Origin: a bacterium | GTDB lineage: Bacteria > Patescibacteriota > JABMPQ01 > JAQVVF01 | DNA: 16,592 nucleotides | Assembly: GCA_030611905.1 (NCBI GenBank) | Contig: JAUWOX010000008.1 | Location: 1 to 16,592 of the forward strand | Reading direction: 5' to 3' | In this document: piece by piece, positions 1-5,739 of the stretch | Position numbering within the stretch: the stretch's first letter is position 1 | Layout of the letters: each line of letters begins with the position of its first letter | Notes under the pieces: model-generated | Database searches by the model: none | What the model was told of the DNA's origin: nothing | Seen by the model: only the letters and a program-made list of their open reading frames with translations | Made by a program: the position numbers and the translations under genes

Positions 1-83
1 AGAAAAGAGAGAAGACGGACATCAAAAATAAAGTCCTTGGCTTGTCGAGACCTGTCAATAAACAAGTAGGCGCTATTTAATTT

Positions 84-112
84 TTGAATAGTATTGACTC
101 CTGATTTATAAT
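84..112 (+). promoter_or_regulatory. Predicted promoter of rpsP
   Basis: TTGAAT at 84-89 and a perfect TATAAT at 107-112 are separated by 17 bases. The start codon of rpsP lies 17 bases further on, so the leader is very short (about 10 nt) and has no SD site. Inferred from sequence only. Confidence 0.6.
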
Positions 113-129
113 TTGATAAACTGCTGTAT

Positions 130-588
130 ATGTTAATAATACGCTTAACGAGAATCGGTAAAAAAAATCAACCAAAATATAGATTGGTTTTAACAGAACA
201 TACTTATCCTATTAAGGGTAAGTTTATTGAAATTCTAGGACATTACGATCCATCTAATGATGAATTTGAAATTAAAAAGGATCGAGTGGAACACTGGCTA
301 AAAAATGGCTCAAAAGTAAGTCAGACTGCAGCTTCATTATTGAAAAAGAAGGGAATTAAAAATCAACTGGATATTTCGAATAAAAAGGGCGGGCCTAAGC
401 CCAAGAAAAAAGATGACGAGAAGAGTGGAGACAGTAAGGATGTTGCGGCACAAAATAAGATTCCGGAACAAAAAAAGAGTGATGCAGGCGAAAAAGAGCC
501 CGTACAAGAGAAAGCCGGAGAAGACGACAAGCCAAAATCAGATAAAAAAGACGATACGGAAAAAGGCGCAGATAAGCCTAAAAAATAG
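130..588 (+). CDS. rpsP: 30S ribosomal protein S16 with long charged C-terminal tail
   Basis: Small-subunit ribosomal protein that helps 16S rRNA assembly. Residues 1-80 match the compact S16 fold: the start MLIIRLTRIGKKNQPKYRLV, a middle block with ILGHYDPS, and a WLKNGSKVSQTAASLLKKKGI segment near residues 56-77. S16 is usually 80-90 residues. Here about 65 more residues (88-152), almost only Lys, Glu, Asp, Gly and Pro, follow and are probably disordered. The ATG at 130 gives the canonical N-terminus; there is no SD site, and the leader from the predicted promoter is about 10 nt. rpsP next to a KH-domain gene and trmD is a widespread bacterial order, here with each gene apparently under its own control. 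Identity is certain; the role of the tail is unknown. Confidence 0.97.
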   Translation: MLIIRLTRIGKKNQPKYRLVLTEHTYPIKGKFIEILGHYDPSNDEFEIKKDRVEHWLKNGSKVSQTAASLLKKKGIKNQLDISNKKGGPKPKKKDDEKSGDSKDVAAQNKIPEQKKSDAGEKEPVQEKAGEDDKPKSDKKDDTEKGADKPKK

Positions 589-606
589 ATCTTTGGCAAA
601 AATATA

Positions 607-634
607 TTGACAAATTTTACGATTTGATTATAAT
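607..634 (+). promoter_or_regulatory. Predicted strong promoter upstream of the KH-domain gene
   Basis: Consensus TTGACA at 607-612 and consensus TATAAT at 629-634 are separated by 16 bases. It lies just after the rpsP stop, so the KH-domain gene can be transcribed separately. It leaves an untranslated leader of about 90 nt before the ATG at 733, in which no clear structure is seen. Confidence 0.75.
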
Positions 635-732
635 TATAACGATAGTTAATAGTTGGTATTTTCAAGATATGGTCGGCCTTAAAGAGATACTGAACTATTG
701 CTTTTACAAAGATTAATTAACTATTTAAAGCT

Positions 733-1065
733 ATGGCAGAAAAAGCACACGATCAAGAATTTGTAGAGTACATTGTCAAAACTTTAGTTGACAATCCTGA
801 CAAAGTTAAAGCAACCAGAACAGTTGATGAAATGGGTGTTTTAATCACTTTAGACGTTGATTCAGCCGATATGGGTCAAGTAATCGGTCGTCAGGGACAA
901 ACAGCAAAAGCGATTAGAACTCTTTTGAAGGTAGTTGGCGCAAAAAACAATGCACGCGTTAACTTAAAGATTAACGAACCAGAAGGTTCTGAGAGAGCTC
1001 TTAAGCCTGCTCCAAAGCAGGAAGATACAGGTTCTGATGATGTAGTTGAAGACTTAAAATTATAA
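733..1065 (+). CDS. khpA: KhpA-type KH-domain RNA-binding protein
   Basis: Small single-KH-domain protein of the KhpA (YlqC) family, which binds RNA, often with KhpB, and in Firmicutes affects cell division and sRNA-mediated control. Residues 6-80 carry the family pattern: FVEYIVKTLVDNPD at the start, then a beta strand LITLDVDSADMGQVIGRQG with the GxxG loop (GRQG, residues 53-56) that contacts RNA, then a helix AKAIRTLLKVVGA. The family is usually 75-80 residues. The extra 30 C-terminal residues (81-110) are acidic and low in complexity. The gene lies between rpsP and trmD as in many bacteria and ends in a hairpin terminator. The start has no good SD. Family call is firm; the physiological role is inferred from distant relatives. 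Confidence 0.93.
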   Translation: MAEKAHDQEFVEYIVKTLVDNPDKVKATRTVDEMGVLITLDVDSADMGQVIGRQGQTAKAIRTLLKVVGAKNNARVNLKINEPEGSERALKPAPKQEDTGSDDVVEDLKL

Positions 1066-1091
1066 TTAGTTGTTCATTTACATAAACAAAG

Positions 1092-1112
1092 ACCGCCAGT
1101 TTGGCGGTTTTT
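1092..1112 (+). terminator. Intrinsic terminator after khpA
   Basis: A 7-bp stem (1092-1098 with 1102-1108, core CCGCCA/TGGCGG) with a 3-base loop is followed by a T5 run at 1108-1112. It lies 27 bases after the khpA stop. Confidence 0.85.
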
Positions 1113-1115
1113 GAG

Positions 1116-1155
1116 TCCGCCTTTTCGCCCTGCCAAAAGCAGGGCTCCGGCGGGC
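1116..1155. repeat. Structured GC-rich palindromic repeat
   Basis: Nested hairpin in intergenic DNA: an inner 7-bp stem GCCCTGC/GCAGGGC (1127-1133 with 1139-1145) inside an outer CCGCC/GGCGG stem (1117-1121 with 1149-1153). It is GC-rich in an AT-rich surrounding, and its end (CCGGCGGGCAAG) resembles the CCGGCAGGCAA cores at 1813-1864 and 6676-6688. This suggests a dispersed repeat family. Confidence 0.55.
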
Positions 1156-1183
1156 AAGTGACTAACGCAACAGTTAGCCCTTA

Positions 1184-1237
1184 ACAATTGACAGTTAGCA
1201 AACCGGTGTTAAGTGTTAATTGCTAACTGTCAATTGT
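1184..1237. repeat. Perfect 18-bp inverted repeat ending at the trmD start codon
   Basis: The left arm at 1184-1201 is exactly complementary to the right arm at 1220-1237, with an 18-base AT-rich loop. The last base of the right arm is directly before the trmD ATG at 1238. No T run follows, so this is not a standard terminator. It may be a mobile or dispersed palindrome, or a control element that hides the start codon in RNA. Confidence 0.7.
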
Positions 1238-1987
1238 ATGCGATTTGATATTATTACAATTTTTCCTAAGATTTTTGGCTCATACTTCAATGAGTCTATT
1301 TTGAAGCGGGCGAAAAAGAAAAAATTGATTGATATTAAGATTCATAATTTAAGAGATTATACTAAGGATAAACATAAGACTGTTGATGATCGACCATATG
1401 GGGGAGGACCGGGGATGATATTTAAGGTTGAACCAATTTGGCGGGCGCTTGAAAAAATTAAGAGTCGTGGTTCAAAGCCTAAAATTATTATGTTAACTCC
1501 TGCAGGAAAAAAGTTTGATCAGAAGATGGCGAAGCGGTTTTCAAAATTAGATAGATTGATCTTGCTTTGCGGCAGATATGAGGGGATTGATGCGAGGGTA
1601 GAGAAGTTTGTAGACGAAAAGGTGTCTGTGGGAGATTATGTTTTGTCTGGGGGCGAGTTGCCTGCAATGGTGATTTTGGAGGCTACGGCAAGATTAATTC
1701 CTAAAGTATTGGGACATGAGCATTCAGCTGACGATGAGACCTTTTCTGTTGATAAGGATTATATAGAGTACCCACAGTACACAAGGCCGGAGAAATTCCA
1801 AATCCCAAATCACAAACCTTGCCCACCGGCAGGCAAACTTCAAACCTTGCCCACCGGCAGGCAAGCAAATTCTAAATCACAAATTTTAAAAAATAAAATT
1901 TTACGAGTGCCTAAAGTTTTATTGTCTGGCGATCATGCTAAAATTTTAGAATGGAAAAAGAAACACATTAAGAAAAGAGGCCGGTAG
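1238..1987 (+). CDS. trmD: tRNA (guanine-37-N1)-methyltransferase with in-frame repeat insertion
   Basis: Methylates G37 next to the anticodon with S-adenosylmethionine, which prevents +1 frameshifting. The start MRFDIITIFPKIF and the SPOUT-knot motifs are clear: PYGGGPGM (residues about 59-66), LLCGRYEGID, then SVGDYVLSGGELPA and GHEHSADDETF with the catalytic Asp region, then YPQYTRP. After RPE (about residue 185) the protein normally goes on within about six residues to VPxVLLSGxHA. Here about 37 residues (186-222) lie in between, encoded by palindromic repeats. The C-terminus stops soon after VLLSGDHAKILEWKKKH, so the usual last 30 or so residues are missing. An in-frame TTG at 1220 would extend the protein, but it lies inside the hairpin arm and would add an atypical N-terminus; ATG 1238 is chosen. 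Probably functional, since all core motifs are kept. Confidence 0.95.
   Translation: MRFDIITIFPKIFGSYFNESILKRAKKKKLIDIKIHNLRDYTKDKHKTVDDRPYGGGPGMIFKVEPIWRALEKIKSRGSKPKIIMLTPAGKKFDQKMAKRFSKLDRLILLCGRYEGIDARVEKFVDEKVSVGDYVLSGGELPAMVILEATARLIPKVLGHEHSADDETFSVDKDYIEYPQYTRPEKFQIPNHKPCPPAGKLQTLPTGRQANSKSQILKNKILRVPKVLLSGDHAKILEWKKKHIKKRGR
1793..1882. repeat. Palindromic repeat element inserted within trmD
   Basis: Two copies of a 24-base unit with core CTTGCCCACCGGCAGGCAA occur at 1813-1836 and 1841-1864 (period 28). They are flanked by related AT-rich direct repeats (AAATTC-C/T-AAATC type) at 1793-1816 and 1866-1882. Because 28 is not a multiple of 3, the two copies are read in different frames (KPCPPAGK and TLPTGRQ), yet the trmD frame stays open. 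The core CCGGCAGGCA recurs at 6677-6686. Confidence 0.85.
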
Positions 1988-2004
1988 GGTATTTGGATAT
2001 TTGC

Positions 2005-2032
2005 TTGACATTATTTCTATATAGATTAGACT
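2005..2032 (+). promoter_or_regulatory. Predicted rRNA promoter P1
   Basis: Consensus TTGACA at 2005-2010, a 16-base spacer and TAGACT at 2027-2032. It lies 18 bases after the trmD stop and about 210 bases before the 16S 5' end. Confidence 0.6.
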
Positions 2033-2050
2033 ATATACAAGTTGATAAAA

Positions 2051-2078
2051 TTGATTATTTAAAACGATACTATATATT
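2051..2078 (+). promoter_or_regulatory. Possible rRNA promoter P2
   Basis: TTGATT at 2051-2056, a 16-base spacer and TATATT at 2073-2078. The region is AT-rich, so chance matches are likely; it is listed because it fits a tandem array before the 16S gene. Confidence 0.35.
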
Positions 2079-2093
2079 ATAGTTTGATATTTT

Positions 2094-2122
2094 TTGACTT
2101 CAAAAAGGCCAAAAGATATTAG
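2094..2122 (+). promoter_or_regulatory. Possible rRNA promoter P3
   Basis: TTGACT at 2094-2099, a 17-base spacer and TATTAG at 2117-2122. A further TATAAT at 2125-2130 lies too far from this -35 but could act with other contacts. Confidence 0.4.
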
Positions 2123-2214
2123 ATTATAATAATTGAACTCTGACAATTGAATAGTAATAAGATGTATATACGTTAATTCCGTTTATTTTTGAGCTACAAG
2201 CTTAAATTATTTGA

Positions 2215-2246
2215 TCTATTAGCCTTTGGCTAAATAGATATTTTTT
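2215..2246 (+). other. Leader hairpin with T run at the 16S 5' end
   Basis: TCTATTAGCC (2215-2224) pairs with GGCTAAATAGA (2228-2238) with one bulged A. The run TATTTTTT follows at 2239-2246 and overlaps the expected mature 16S 5' end. It has the shape of an intrinsic terminator but sits directly before the 16S gene, so it may be a processing signal or attenuator. Confidence 0.5.
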
Positions 2247-2286
<40 letters not shown>

Positions 2287-2713
2287 TTTTAGGCATGCAA
2301 GTCGAACGAGTAAAATTTATTTTACTAGTGGCAAACGGGGTAGTAATACGTTGGTAATCTAACTCAAGGATGGACATAAGCCGGAGAAATCTGGTCTAAT
2401 TTCCAATAGTAATGGGGGGATGCAAATCATTCCCATTTAAATCCCTAACTTCGGTTAAGGGCCTCGAGAGGAGCCTACGGCCTATCAGCTTGTTGGTGAG
2501 GTAATAGCTCACCAAGGCTATGACGGGTAGGAGGTTTGAGAGGATGACCTCCACCATCGGGACTGAGATACTGCCCGGACTCCTACGGGAGGCTGCAGTC
2601 GAGAATCTTCCGCAATGTGGGAAACCACGACGGAGCGACGCCGCGTGATCGAAGAAGCCCTTCGGGGTGTAAAGATCTTTTATAGGGGAAAAAGGGTTGG
2701 TATTATTTTGGAT

Positions 2714-2851
2714 GAATATTTCTAATTATCTAATTCCTAATTGACCTAATCAATGACTAATGACAAATTTCTAATGCTTAATGTCTAGATATTAAACATT
2801 AGAAATTAGAAATTGATTAGAAATTGGATATTGGGTATTAGAAATTTATTC
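2714..2851 (+). repeat. Inserted AT-rich long hairpin within 16S helix 17 region
   Basis: The normal helix-17 arms are recognisable as TTGGTATT (2697-2704) and AATGCCAA (2857-2864). Between them, about 130 extra AT-rich bases form a long imperfect hairpin: GAATA (2714-2718) with TATTC (2847-2851), TTTCTAAT (2719-2726) with ATTAGAAA (2837-2844), and an inner ATTTCTAATG / CATTAGAAAT stem around 2766-2805. ATTAGAAATT-type words are iterated. No open reading frame lies within it. Insertions and introns in 16S genes are known in CPR bacteria; whether this one is removed from the RNA cannot be told from sequence. Confidence 0.8.
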
Positions 2852-3267
2852 AAAGCAATGCCAATCTTGATGGTACCCTAAGAATAAGCCATGGCTAACC
2901 TCGTGCCAGCAGCCGCGGTAATACGAGGATGGCAAGCGTTACCCGGAATTATTGGGCGTAAAGCGTCTGTAGGCGGTTTGTTAAGTCGATTGTTAAATCC
3001 TAATGCTCAACATTGGGGCCGCAATCGAAACTGACAGACTTGGGATCAGGAGAGGCAAAAGGAACTCCCGGTGTAGCAATGAAATGCGTTAATATCGGGG
3101 GGAACACCAATGGCGAAGGCATTTTGCTAGTCTGTTTCCGACGCTGAGAGACGAAAGCGTGGGTAGCGAATGGGATTAGATACCCCAGTAGTCCACGCCG
3201 TAAACGATGGATACTAGACATAGGGAGAGTCGACCCTTTCTGTGTCGAAGCTAACGCGTTAAGTATC

Positions 3268-3317
<50 letters not shown>

Positions 3318-3323
3318 ACCCGT

Positions 3324-3354
<31 letters not shown>

Positions 3355-3620
3355 AATAAGCGAAGCACCTTACCAGGGCTAGAAGCCCAGCGAAGGCCTC
3401 CGAAAGGAGGCTGTGCCGCAAGGAACGCTGGGACAGGCGTTGCATGGCTGTCGTCAGCTCGTGGCGTGAGCTGTTCGGTTAAGTCCGTTAACGAGCGCAA
3501 CCCTTGTCCTGTGTTATATTTTACACAGGAGACTGCCGGCGTATAGTCGGAGGAAGGCGAGGATGACGTCAAGTCAGCATGACCCTAGACGCCCTGGGCA
3601 ACACACGTGCTACAATGGCT

Positions 3621-3639
3621 GTTTCTAATTTTTTAGAAC
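3621..3639 (+). repeat. Small extra hairpin in the 3' domain of 16S
   Basis: GTTTCTAA (3621-3628) pairs with TTAGAAC (3633-3639) with one bulge and is followed by a CTCT-TTCG-AGAG tetraloop hairpin (3639-3650). Compared with E. coli this looks like about 15-20 extra bases in the helix 40-41 region. The TTCTAAT core is the same as in the larger insertion at 2714-2851. Confidence 0.4.
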
Positions 3640-3987
3640 TCTTTCGAGAGACAAAGGGATGCCAAGCTGTAAAGCGGAGCAAATCCCATCAAAAGCAGTC
3701 CAAGTTCGGATTGAGGGCTGAAATTCGCCCTCATGAAGTCGGAATCGCTAGTAATCGTGGGTCAGCACACCACGGTGAATACGTTCTCGGGTTTTGTACA
3801 CACCGCCCGTCACATCAAGCGAGTTGGTAGCGCCCGAAATCCCTCATTTTGAGGCTCACGGCGAGACCAGCGAGAAGGGTGAAGTCGTAACAAGGCATCC
3901 GTAGCGGAAGCTGTGGATGGATCACCTCCTTTCTAGGGAGATTAATAGAATATTTAATATCTAATATTAAATATAAGAAAGTGGTCG

Positions 3988-4007
3988 ATTGTGAATGTTT
4001 TCACAAT
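3988..4007 (+). other. Hairpin in the 16S 3' trailer
   Basis: ATTGTGAA (3988-3995) pairs exactly with TTCACAAT (4000-4007) around a 4-base loop. It lies 55 bases after the mature 16S end and could guide 3' processing. Confidence 0.45.
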
Positions 4008-4074
4008 TAGTTAGAGGAATTAACAAGCATCTTATTACTTTTCAATTGCCAAAGGGCTTAGAATATTGAATATT

Positions 4075-4107
4075 AAAAACCGCTATTAAGAATTATGCGG
4101 TTTTTTT
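4075..4107 (+). terminator. Terminator of the 16S transcript
   Basis: AAAAACCGC (4075-4083) pairs with GCGGTTTTT (4097-4105) around a 13-base loop that can itself pair in part. The T run extends to 4107. It ends the 16S unit before the tRNA-Ile promoter. Confidence 0.8.
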
Positions 4108-4114
4108 GAAAGTA

Positions 4115-4143
4115 TTGAATGTTAATTTTTTTTTTGTTAAGAT
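4115..4143 (+). promoter_or_regulatory. Predicted promoter of tRNA-Ile
   Basis: TTGAAT at 4115-4120, a 17-base spacer and TAAGAT at 4138-4143. The tRNA begins 11 bases later, leaving a 5' leader of only a few bases. Confidence 0.6.
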
Positions 4144-4153
4144 ATTTATATAT

Positions 4154-4230
4154 GGGCGGCTAGCTCAGCTGGTTAGAGCGCGTCACTGATAATGACGAGG
4201 TCGGAGGTTCAAATCCCCCGCCGCCCACCA
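4154..4230 (+). tRNA. tRNA-Ile (anticodon GAT)
   Basis: A complete cloverleaf of 77 bases including an encoded CCA. The acceptor stem is GGGCGGC/GCCGCCC, the D arm GCTC...GAGC, and the anticodon stem CGTCA/TGACG with loop CTGATAA (anticodon GAT, 4188-4190). The T loop is TTCAAAT. The T stem GGAGG/CCCCC has an A-C mismatch in its middle pair (4205 and 4217). It reads isoleucine codons AUC and AUU. A membrane-protein gene starts 22 bases after the CCA, so the two may share a transcript. Confidence 0.97.
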
Positions 4231-4251
4231 AGGATAGTAATTATAATATTA

Positions 4252-4506
4252 ATGATAGGCAGAATATTTTTAGGCTTGCTGGGGATCGGCATAGGAGTAC
4301 TTATTGTTTTTAAGGGTGAATGGTTGTTGCATAATGTTGGGAGAATAGGCTGGGTAGAGAAATATTTAGGTGTTTTTGGCGGATCACGTCTTTTTTATAA
4401 GCTTTTGGGAGTTTTGTTGATCATATTGGCAACCTTATACATGACTGGTTTTTTACAAAATTGGCTGCCCAATTTTTTACAGGGACTGTTTGGCGGCGAT
4501 CTATAA
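4252..4506 (+). CDS. Small two-helix membrane protein of unknown function
   Basis: An 84-residue protein without a family I can name. Two hydrophobic segments, about residues 3-22 and 49-67, should cross the membrane, with a short soluble part (GEWLLHNVGRIGWVEKYLG, about 23-41) between them. The ATG at 4252 is chosen because the open frame upstream runs back into the tRNA-Ile gene. There is no SD site, as for most core-type genes here. It lies 21 bases after tRNA-Ile and 13 bases before the next membrane-protein gene, so tRNA-Ile and both genes probably form one transcription unit. Function unknown; a structural or accessory role at the membrane is all that can be said. Confidence 0.75.
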   Translation: MIGRIFLGLLGIGIGVLIVFKGEWLLHNVGRIGWVEKYLGVFGGSRLFYKLLGVLLIILATLYMTGFLQNWLPNFLQGLFGGDL

Positions 4507-4519
4507 TAAATTATTATTT

Positions 4520-5206
4520 ATGAATAAAATAATTTTATTTTTAGTTAGAATAACTTTTTTAGGCTTAATATTATTTGAATTAGCTAATTTATTCGGACTC
4601 TTGCATTATGAATTGGAATTTAGTTGGTTCGGACTGGCCCTAACTGCTGGTGCTGTATGGGGAGGCCTCGAATTGGTGCGTTATTATTTAATAAAGAAAT
4701 TTAATTATATCCTTCCGAGTTTTGTTTTTCTTTTTCCTTTGGGAAATGTTCTACTGGATGCGATAGGAGATATTCAAGGATGGTATGGAGAATTTGCTTG
4801 GTATGATCAGTTAATGCATTTCTTAGGCGGGGCATCGGCAGCAGGAGTGATCTTTTTTATTATGTGCGCTGTGCTAAAGAGAAGAAGAATAGAGTTTAAA
4901 AAATATATTATTGGAAGTTATGCGTTTTTGGCAGCTGTTTTTTTGGGAAATCTTTATGAACTTGAAGAATACGCCGAAACTCTCTTTCTCGGAAATAATC
5001 GGCTGGGCGACAGACTTGATACTCCGAATGACCTTCTTATGAACATGCTTGGGGCATTGACTGGCGTTTTAATAGTTTATTTTTATACGAAAGTTACTGA
5101 CACAATGAGCACGACAAGAGAAGAAGAGAGTCTGTCCGAGCAGGTTGATAGTCTTAAGAAAGATATTAAAAAAACGGCGAAGAAGATTAAAAATTTAAAA
5201 AGCTAA
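4520..5206 (+). CDS. YjdF/DUF2238-like integral membrane protein
   Basis: A 228-residue multi-helix membrane protein. Hydrophobic segments lie near residues 4-26, 33-53, 62-80, 98-117, 130-145 and 175-190. Between them are polar motifs like those of the YjdF (DUF2238) family: DAIGDIQGWYG (80-90), WYDQLMHFLGG (94-104), YELEEYAE (146-153) and GDRLDTPNDLLMN (163-175). The conserved His, Glu and Asp residues inside or next to membrane helices suggest a catalytic or metal-binding site, but the family's activity is not established. The C-terminus (199-228) is charged and likely forms a short coiled coil in the cytosol. ATG 4520 is chosen over an in-frame TTG at 4490 that overlaps the previous gene. 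Family assignment is from motif memory, moderately sure. Confidence 0.7.
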   Translation: MNKIILFLVRITFLGLILFELANLFGLLHYELEFSWFGLALTAGAVWGGLELVRYYLIKKFNYILPSFVFLFPLGNVLLDAIGDIQGWYGEFAWYDQLMHFLGGASAAGVIFFIMCAVLKRRRIEFKKYIIGSYAFLAAVFLGNLYELEEYAETLFLGNNRLGDRLDTPNDLLMNMLGALTGVLIVYFYTKVTDTMSTTREEESLSEQVDSLKKDIKKTAKKIKNLKS

Positions 5207-5256
5207 AAATGCAGAAATAGCTGCTGTAAACCACTTGGCAGTCTTGGCATTTTTTT
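5205..5256 (+). terminator. Possible terminator before tRNA-Ala
   Basis: AAAAATGC (5205-5212) can pair with GCATTTTT (5247-5254 region), ending in a T7 run at 5250-5256. The long interior loop can form a small CTGC/GGCAG hairpin. It overlaps the end of the membrane-protein gene and stops directly before tRNA-Ala, so it may instead be a processing site. Confidence 0.4.
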
Positions 5257-5329
5257 GGGCCGTTAGCTCATTTGGTAGAGCACCTGTTTTGCATACAGGA
5301 GGCGGGGAGTTCGAATCTCCCACGGTCCA
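5257..5329 (+). tRNA. tRNA-Ala (anticodon TGC)
   Basis: A 73-base cloverleaf: acceptor stem GGGCCGT/ACGGTCC with the G3-U70 wobble pair that marks alanine tRNAs, anticodon stem CCTGT/ACAGG with loop TTTGCAT (anticodon TGC, 5290-5292), and T arm GGGAG-TTCGAAT-CTCCC. Position 73 is A. CCA is not encoded, so it must be added by a nucleotidyltransferase, unlike for the tRNA-Ile of this window. Confidence 0.97.
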
Positions 5330-5374
5330 AAAAGATGCGGAGCAAACCGCCAACAAGACAGGAGGAGAGTCAAC

Positions 5375-5611
5375 ATGCTTCCTAAAAAGGAACATGATCC
5401 GCAGGAAGACGACCCTGTAAAAGGAGAAGTTATTCGTAGAGTTAGAGAAAGCGTTCTTACGACAGTACGAGACGAGTACCGTAGAGCAAGAAAGCTTAGG
5501 GCGGGATCTTGTCATGTGGTTTGGAAAAGAGCAAAAGAGATCTTACTTCGAGAGCACGGTATTGATTGGAAGACTCCACAAGAGATGAATCTCCATACAC
5601 GTTTTGATTAA
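5375..5611 (+). CDS. Small basic helical protein of unknown function
   Basis: A 78-residue protein that I do not recognise. It is rich in Arg, Lys and Glu, probably all helical from residue 16 to 60 (VKGEVIRRVRESVLTTVRDE and onward), and contains the stretch SCHVVWKRAKEILLREHGIDW (44-64). It could bind nucleic acid, but no named motif is seen. The ATG at 5375 is preceded at 5361-5367 by GGAGGAG, a strong SD at good spacing, which is rare among the core genes of this window. It starts 45 bases after tRNA-Ala with no promoter seen between, so it may be read from the tRNA transcript. A palindromic terminator follows. Confidence 0.8.
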   Translation: MLPKKEHDPQEDDPVKGEVIRRVRESVLTTVRDEYRRARKLRAGSCHVVWKRAKEILLREHGIDWKTPQEMNLHTRFD

Positions 5612-5640
5612 AATATTTAGTTCTTTGTAGTAATAGTTTT

Positions 5641-5666
5641 ATAACAAGCCATGGCTTGTTATTTTA
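5641..5666 (+). terminator. Palindromic terminator
   Basis: ATAACAAGCCATGGCTTGTT and the next two bases (5641-5662) form a perfect 22-base palindrome, followed by TTTA. It lies 29 bases after the small basic-protein gene. The T run is short, so efficiency is uncertain; the symmetric form might also act on the other strand or bind a protein. Confidence 0.6.
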
Positions 5667-5680
5667 TGTGCAAAAATATA

Positions 5681-5709
5681 TTGTTATTTAATTTTTTTTT
5701 GTTTATAAT
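5681..5709 (+). promoter_or_regulatory. Predicted promoter of the DUF4446-bactofilin pair
   Basis: TTGTTA at 5681-5686, a 17-base T-rich spacer and a perfect TATAAT at 5704-5709. The first gene starts 31 bases later. Confidence 0.65.
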
Positions 5710-5739
5710 GAATTAATAAAATAATTTTTCAAAAATAAA

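Noticed and set aside
3..80. Open frame from the window edge ending in TAA at 78-80
   Set aside because: Only 25 codons are visible and I see no family resemblance; it could be the end of an upstream gene, but another frame is also open to 69.
1220..1237. TTG start that lengthens trmD by six residues
   Set aside because: It lies in the hairpin arm and adds residues absent from the family; MRFDIITIFP from ATG 1238 is the normal N-terminus.
1813..1864. Two spaced repeats in trmD as a mini CRISPR array
   Set aside because: Only two copies, a 4-base gap, palindromic and inside a coding gene; no cas genes nearby.
2714..2851. Group I or II intron with homing endonuclease in 16S
   Set aside because: The insertion is too short, has no ORF and no visible intron core; a simple hairpin explains it better.
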